Assembly (NCBI GenBank): GCA_903839875.1
Contig: CAIMDZ010000150.1
Span: 1-37,475, forward strand
Reading direction: 5' to 3'
DNA length: 37,475 bases
From: an uncultured Bacteroidota bacterium
Lineage (GTDB): Bacteria; Bacteroidota; Bacteroidia; Chitinophagales; Chitinophagaceae
Shown here in pieces: positions 32,801 to 37,475 of the stretch; position 1 is the first letter of the stretch, and each line of letters begins with the position of its first letter. The position numbers were made by a program, and so were the translations under genes. Below the pieces are notes generated by a model. It did not search any database and was not told the DNA's origin. It worked only from the letters and a program-made list of their open reading frames with translations.

Positions 32801-35800
32801 ACCGTTAAGCCTGTACACACAGTAGTGCTTGCCGGTGAAATAGCTGTGGGAGTAATATTTACGGTAACCGCTTTGACTGCAGAACAACCTGCAAGGTTTG
32901 TATAGGAAATATTGGCAGAACCCGCCGAAACTCCTGTAACCGTTCCCGAAGTTCCGACAGTAGCCACACCGACTGCACCGCTGCTCCATGTTCCTCCGGG
33001 ACTTATATCGGTAAGGGATGCAGTAGCGCCAATGCAAATTGCAACAGCGCCCGGCGGATTAATTACAGCCGGGTTTGCATTTACTGTAACTGTTGCCGAT
33101 GCCACACATGTACCGATTGCGTAATTGATAGTTGCTGTTCCTGCTGCTATACCTGTAACCACACCACCTACGACACTTGCGGTGCCGGGTAGTGAACTTG
33201 ACCAGATGCCACCGCCAACCAAATCAGTAAAAGTTACAGTGTTGCCGACACATACATTAGCTGACAAAGGAGAAAGTGCTGACGGTGTGATATTTACTGT
33301 GACATCTTTAGTAACATAACAACCTATGCTTCCTGTGTAGGTAATTGTTGCCACACCTGCGGACACAGCTGTCACGAGTCCGCCTGTGCCAACTGTTGCA
33401 ATTCCGGAAGTACTGCTGCTCCATATTCCACCCGGAGAAATATCAGCATAAGAAGATGTTGCGCCAACACACAAACTTATTGGTCCCGGTGGTGTGATTG
33501 CTGATGGGGTGGCGTTTACTGTTATTGTAGTATTTGCTGAGCAGCCGGTTCCTAATGTAAAAGTAATCACAGTAGTACCAGGTCCGATTCCTGAAAGTAT
33601 CCCTGAAGAAGAACCAATGGTAGCTATGCCCGGAGAACCGCTACTCCATATACCCACACCATCTGTCAGCGTTATTGCGGACCCTGCACAAACGGTTGAC
33701 GGTCCGGATATTACTCCTGGTAAAGGATTTACAGTCATTGGGAATAAGAAGGTGCAACCACCACTGTAGGTATAAGTAATCACAGCGTTACCTGCTGAAA
33801 CCCCGTTAACTACGCCGCTGGAGGAACCGATTGCAGCTACACCAATTGCACCTGAACTCCATGTGCCACCACCCGGAAGGCCGGTTAATGCAGTAGTTGC
33901 GCTTACACAAATATTTGATGTACCTGACACTGACCCTGTAGCGGCATTTACGGTTACGGTTGCAGTAGCCGAAGCGCTACCGCAGGAATTAGACTCCGTA
34001 TAGCTGATAACTGCTGTGCCGGCGGTTATGCCAGTTACAACACCGGAAATTGACCCCACTGTAGCCACTCCAGGAGACGTACTGGTCCAGTTGCCACCTG
34101 GGGTGACATCATTTAACGTTATCGTTGTCCCAATGCAGACAATACCTGGTCCGGTAATACCGGCCGGTGTTGCCGGCAAGGGGTTGACCGTAACATTTTG
34201 TATGGCATTAACAACACCGCAGGCAAAAGTTTTGGAGTATGAAATATCTACGGTCCCGCCTGAAACACCCGTCACAATACCAGTGCTGCCAACACTTCCA
34301 ATACCCGCATTACTGCTGCTCCAGACACCTCCTGCCGTAACATCCGTCAAAGGGATTGTACTTCCTACACAAACGTTTGTAGTGCCGGTGATTGTTGCAA
34401 CTGTTGAATTGGTCATACTCACCAACCGGATACGGGCGTTTTGATAATCCGCTATGAACATATTGCCAGTGTTGTCAAGCATCACCCCTGAAGCATTGCG
34501 TAATGAAGCAGTAGCAGGCGCACCACCATCTCCTGCAAATGCGCCAACCCCGTTACCTACGACTGTTGTTATGATACCTGAAGTCCGGTCCACCTTGCGG
34601 ACTTTGTTATTATTTCCATCACCTATATAGACACTATATATATCTGCGTAAACACCGTCACAATTGTTCAGTTGGGCGGCCGTTGCGGGACCATTGTCGC
34701 CTAACGCCCCTGCGGTTCCTGTACCCGCAAAAGTGCTGATTATGCCGGTGCTAAGAATTACCTTGCGAACACGGTTATGAAGCTGATCGCCGATAAACAG
34801 GTTACCAATACCATCAAGGCTCACCCCGTAACACCCGTTCAAACTGGCCGCAGTAGCAGGGCCGTCGTCCCCGATAGCACCACCGCCTCCGGCAACTCTT
34901 GAAATCAAGCCGGTCGGGTTGATTTTCCTGACAAACCCTCCGCCCCATTCTGCAAAAAATATATTTCCTGCAGGATCGGTTGTGATACCTGTCGGTCTAT
35001 TTACCGTCGCACTGGTTGCCGGTGAGCCATCCCCCGCAGTAGAACATGTTCCGTTACCGGTAATAGTTGTAATAATTCCTGAAGTGTTGATCATTCTTAT
35101 GCGGCAACCATTCTGTTCGGTGATATAAATATTACCTGACACGTCCACACATACTCCAGCAGGGCCATTTACTCTTGCAGCAGTAGCCGAAAAGCCGTCG
35201 CCCGTAGAACCGGCTATTCCAACACCTGCAATAGTGGAAATGTTACCTGCAACATCAATTTTCCTCACCCTGTTACCGCCAAAATCGCTAACATACTTAT
35301 TACCTGACGGATCAACAAATACGGATGTTGGGTTTGTTAATTGCCCCGCTGTTGCCGGCCCGCCATCGCCTAAAGAAGCGCCACCACCTGCGATTGTAGT
35401 TATTATCGGATTACCTACAGTTACCCATGCTGTTGCAGCAATAGTTCCGCAACCATTTGTAACCGTGTATGAAATCGCAGTACTTCCAATGGTAACACCT
35501 GTTACCACTCCTGTACTGCCAACGGTTGCCACAGCTGGATTACTGCTGCTCCATGTTCCACCACCCAGTGCGTCAGTTAAAGTAATAGTATTGCCTACGC
35601 ACAGATTTGTTGGTCCTGTAATTGTTCCACCGGTAAACGCATTAATAGTAACAGGCATTGTTGCTACATAAGTTCCACATGTATATGAAAATGAATAAGT
35701 GATAGTCGCCGTACCTGCAGCAACCCCGGTAACATACCCAGTAGCACTTCCTACCACTGCGATAGCAGTATTGCTACTGCTCCATGTACCTCCAGTTAAT

Positions 35801-37179
35801 GCATCAGTAAATAAAACGGGCACACCCTGGCATAATGGTGTAACGCCCGAAATAGCAGCAAGGGCTGCCGGGGCTATGGGACTGATCTTACGGATACGGG
35901 CATTGCCGACATCGCAAATATAAATATCACCGGTGCCAAATACAGAAACACCATAGGGATGGAACAATTCAGTAGTAGCGGGGTTCCCGCCATCGCCATT
36001 ATATCCGCCAACAGCTGTGCCGGCTATAGTACTTAATGTTCCGGAAGTATTTATTTTTCTGATTCGATTATTTCCCCAGTCTCCTATATACACATTTCCT
36101 GCTGTGTCTACAGTTATTCCAACCGGCCCATTAACCCTGCCAGCTGTGGCAGCTCCCCCATCTCCGAAAAAGGCGCCAACACCATTGCCACAAATAGACG
36201 TAATTATTCCGGTATTACTGATTTTACGTACGCGGTTATCTGCGTTTTCAGTAAAATATATATTGCCGTTAAGGTCTATTGCCAGGTCGGTAGGGTCGCT
36301 TATCAGGGCAGCAGTTGCAGCGCCGCCATCGCCGAAAAATCCGGCAGTACCGTTTCCAGCAATAGTAGTGATAATTCCGGATCCATCTATTTTTCTGATG
36401 CGCTGGTTATACCGGTCGCAGAAGTAAAGATTACCCGCCTGATCAAGTACTACCCCCCATGGATTAGTAATAGCGGCTGAGCTTGCCGGTACACCGTCAC
36501 CACCAAATCCTGTTACTCCAGTACCGGCGATGGTAGTAATAATTCCTGTTGTACTTAGCTTACGAACCCTAAAGCCACCATAGTCTGAAAAATATAGATT
36601 CCCTGCAGCATCCGTAACCATGCCGGCAGTCGAAACAATCCGTGACGTGGTCGCGGGAATTCCGTCACCCGTATAGCCAGGCGTGCCGGTGCCGGCAACT
36701 GTTGCCACGATCCCGGATGGGTTTATCATACGGATCCTAGCATTGGTAAAGTCACCAAAGTATAAATTACCTGCGGCATCCATTGCTGTATGAGTAGGAT
36801 AGTTCATTGCGGCGGTCGTGGCTGCAGCCCCGTCACCGCTATACCCTGACGTACCTGTTCCGGCAATAGTATTAATAATCGGATTACCTACTGTGATAAT
36901 AGCAAATGCATACCCGGTACAGCCACTTACATAGGTATATGAGATAACTACATTCCCGGCAGCAACTCCGGTGACAATACCGGTACTTCCCACTGTTGCT
37001 ATTGCCGGGTTTCCGCTACTCCATGTTCCGCCACTGGTTGCATCACTTAATGATATTGTATTGCCCGGGCAAACAAAGGTAGGTCCGGTTACAGGGAGGG
37101 GGGTGCATTGGGCATGTAATGAATACGTTGCCACCATAGCAATTACCATGCAAAGCAACTGTTTAAAGATGTTTCTCAT
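29863..37179 (-). CDS. Giant T9SS-exported protein: NHL blocks and Ig-like repeats
   Basis: 2438 residues. Signal peptide 1-23 (ends YSLHA|Q). One BIG2/Ig-like repeat (25-95) precedes six NHL repeats (about 100-430; units such as IITTIAGTG, GDG-x-ATxA, DxAGNLYF-D, RIRKI). Two Ig-like repeats follow, then six more NHL repeats (about 590-920), then nineteen Ig-like repeats of about 72-76 residues (pattern GP-x-VC-G, TLTD, GG-WSS-N, VTGV, ISYTV-CG) up to about 2345. The C-terminus (LKVYPNPNKGMFTL to FVTKVTIE) is a T9SS type A sorting domain. Six NHL repeats usually close one beta-propeller, so two propellers are likely. Ig repeats fall into subfamilies; numbers 10-18 mostly carry a DTI tripeptide. 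A large surface adhesin or matrix protein is the likely role, by inference. It stands alone, with its own terminator. Confidence 0.88.
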   Translation of the reverse strand: MRNIFKQLLCMVIAMVATYSLHAQCTPLPVTGPTFVCPGNTISLSDATSGGTWSSGNPAIATVGSTGIVTGVAAGNVVISYTYVSGCTGYAFAIITVGNPIINTIAGTGTSGYSGDGAAATTAAMNYPTHTAMDAAGNLYFGDFTNARIRMINPSGIVATVAGTGTPGYTGDGIPATTSRIVSTAGMVTDAAGNLYFSDYGGFRVRKLSTTGIITTIAGTGVTGFGGDGVPASSAAITNPWGVVLDQAGNLYFCDRYNQRIRKIDGSGIITTIAGNGTAGFFGDGGAATAALISDPTDLAIDLNGNIYFTENADNRVRKISNTGIITSICGNGVGAFFGDGGAATAGRVNGPVGITVDTAGNVYIGDWGNNRIRKINTSGTLSTIAGTAVGGYNGDGGNPATTELFHPYGVSVFGTGDIYICDVGNARIRKISPIAPAALAAISGVTPLCQGVPVLFTDALTGGTWSSSNTAIAVVGSATGYVTGVAAGTATITYSFSYTCGTYVATMPVTINAFTGGTITGPTNLCVGNTITLTDALGGGTWSSSNPAVATVGSTGVVTGVTIGSTAISYTVTNGCGTIAATAWVTVGNPIITTIAGGGASLGDGGPATAGQLTNPTSVFVDPSGNKYVSDFGGNRVRKIDVAGNISTIAGVGIAGSTGDGFSATAARVNGPAGVCVDVSGNIYITEQNGCRIRMINTSGIITTITGNGTCSTAGDGSPATSATVNRPTGITTDPAGNIFFAEWGGGFVRKINPTGLISRVAGGGGAIGDDGPATAASLNGCYGVSLDGIGNLFIGDQLHNRVRKVILSTGIISTFAGTGTAGALGDNGPATAAQLNNCDGVYADIYSVYIGDGNNNKVRKVDRTSGIITTVVGNGVGAFAGDGGAPATASLRNASGVMLDNTGNMFIADYQNARIRLVSMTNSTVATITGTTNVCVGSTIPLTDVTAGGVWSSSNAGIGSVGSTGIVTGVSGGTVDISYSKTFACGVVNAIQNVTVNPLPATPAGITGPGIVCIGTTITLNDVTPGGNWTSTSPGVATVGSISGVVTGITAGTAVISYTESNSCGSASATATVTVNAATGSVSGTSNICVSATTALTGLPGGGTWSSGAIGVAAIGSSSGVVNGVSAGNAVITYTYSGGCTFLFPMTVNPLPGVISGPSTVCAGSAITLTDGVGIWSSGSPGIATIGSSSGILSGIGPGTTVITFTLGTGCSANTTITVNATPSAITPPGPISLCVGATSSYADISPGGIWSSSTSGIATVGTGGLVTAVSAGVATITYTGSIGCYVTKDVTVNITPSALSPLSANVCVGNTVTFTDLVGGGIWSSSLPGTASVVGGVVTGIAAGTATINYAIGTCVASATVTVNANPAVINPPGAVAICIGATASLTDISPGGTWSSGAVGVATVGTSGTVTGVSAGSANISYTNLAGCSAVKAVTVNITPTAISPASTTVCTGLTVTLTETVGGGIWTTSAPGVATVAGGVVTGVTVGTATIFYTIGTCVTSATVTVNLSPNAGVITGPAVVCLSTTVPFTDPASGGVWSSSNSSIASVGSTGLVTGVSAGIATISYSVINICGTDIATHVATVTAPADTGIIVGLPTMCAGTFTMLVDTAAGGVWSVTNTNASVTTWGLLTAIIPGTDTIYYTVTNACGPLSARHIVTIGPSLSAGTISGPSGVCVGSSITLTDPAPMGVWSSSNSNAVVAGGIVTGLSGGIDSMMYTVSASCGSAVAIHVITITPIPIGGTILGPSTICAGMTTTYSDAATGGLWGTSNPVGFITVGGVFTAVTPGVDTIVYTVTNACGTATAMAAVTIGPAISAGSISGPASVCQGAAITLTDPSSGGVWSSSNTRATVSGGVVTGVNPGADTIYYTVTTSCGSVATSSVITVNPLPDAGTIAGPASVCVGSSISLSDPAPGGLWSAGNANATVFLGTVTGVMVGSDIISYTVTNSCGSVSAILNVTISNTPGAGVIFGPASVCLGATITLTDPVPGGVWTATNTNATVSGGIVTGAIAGVDTIYYTVTNSCGTATAGATVTVNPLPFAGAITGPSSVCIGTMATLTDAAPGGAWSAANANATVTGGIVTGVFAGIDTILYSVTNGCGTSVASATITINPLPDAGLITGPANVCVGSFVTLSDAVTGGVWSAGNAHASVSSSGAVTGITPGFDTISYTVTTGCGTATSTIILAVNSLPAVAAIAGPSGVCKSSSITLSDGTAGGVWSATNARATVLGGIVTGVAVGLDTILYTVTNICGSNSAIKVVSITQAPGAGSISGPSGVCVGVTIALSETVAGGTWSTSNSVVAGVSPAGIVSGVTPGTATISYTVSNGCGSRVATHSVSVMSHDQCNVQAGSVANTETELKVYPNPNKGMFTLNLLSENDEPVRVVISNVIGNKIKEFTTSSNKATEVNLNVASGIYLLSVYTSGGKFVTKVTIE
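32640..33510 (-). repeat. Two-module internal duplication in the giant protein gene
   Basis: Ig-like repeats 5-6 (about 33075-33510) and 7-8 (about 32640-33075) form an ABAB pattern. Repeats 5 and 7 share PPG-x-x-x-x-C-GA, ISPGG and VTVNITP; repeats 6 and 8 share VGGGIW, VVGGVVTG or VAGGVVTG, IGTCV-SATVTVN. The period is about 435 bp (145 codons), so a pair of modules was copied as one unit. Confidence 0.7.
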
Positions 37180-37475
37180 TTCGGTATATTTAACTAGTGA
37201 TAAAAGTATATAATTATTCTCTTAAAACCTATCATAGTTTATTGAAATATTAATTTATTAATTTGTGGTTGTAAAATGATTAATTAAATTTATTTTATTT
37301 TGTATAATTGATTTTTAGCTGTTTTTTACCGGGATATATTATTTACCACTGTCGTCCGACAAAATCCAGAAAGGGCTTAAAATGTGTGCGTAACAAATTG
37401 ATTTACAATAGTTCAGTTTGTTTTTTGGCAAAGCAGGGGGCGATACTATCCTGGGGTAAACAATGTGCTCTGTAC
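37180..37475. other. AT-rich region upstream of the giant surface gene
   Basis: No gene seen. The stretch is strongly AT-rich to about 37330, as expected for a promoter region, but I could not find a clean TTTG/TAnnTTTG pair on the minus strand. Confidence 0.4.

Overview
The window looks like a chromosomal segment of a member of the Bacteroidota, most likely Chitinophagaceae or a close relative. Four secreted proteins carry C-terminal type IX secretion (T9SS) sorting domains. The clearest promoters are of the Bacteroidota type (TTTG, 19-20 nt, TAnnTTTG) rather than -35/-10. The intergenic spaces are full of short GC-rich palindromes of kinds common in this phylum. No rRNA, tRNA or CRISPR array was seen.

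Layout. Positions 1-1237 hold no gene, only dispersed repeats and one strong promoter. A secreted PDZ-domain protein (1238-1993, +) converges on a block of minus-strand surface genes: a multi-pass GT-C-like/TPR membrane protein (1997-4048), two paralogous T9SS-exported Ig-like proteins (4138-6795 and 6963-9563), a small secreted protein (9617-10075), and a third Ig-like T9SS protein (10126-13005). Next come housekeeping genes on the minus strand: NAD kinase, a BamA/TamA-type outer-membrane protein, and the ribosomal operon rpsF-rpsR-rplI with its promoter and a likely S6:S18-binding leader hairpin.

From 17.4 to 23.5 kb lie small accessory genes: DoxX, an OstA-like secreted protein, a multi-pass membrane protein, a His-rich lipoprotein, a FeoA-domain protein, a GH10 xylanase lipoprotein, and a REP-associated (RAYT-type) transposase enclosed by inverted REP-like hairpin doublets. 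Positions 23513-25139 are a gene-free repeat region. It contains a second copy of the promoter-bearing repeat found at 226-480, and a tandem array built on the word TACGACA.

The right part encodes an OmpH/Skp-like periplasmic chaperone, adenine deaminase, a SAM methyltransferase, RecA, and a 2438-residue secreted protein (29863-37179). That protein has two six-repeat NHL blocks and about 22 Ig-like repeats.

How it fits together: the surface proteins would be exported by Sec and then T9SS, whose machinery is not in this window. The GT-C-like neighbour, and D-T-I sequons in most repeats of the giant protein's C-terminal half, make O-glycosylation of these proteins a reasonable hypothesis. The most unusual features are the repeat families: the RAYT with its flanking REP doublets, the promoter-bearing 255-bp repeat, and repeats that have invaded gene ends (the FeoA tail) and an operon (between rpsR and rplI).
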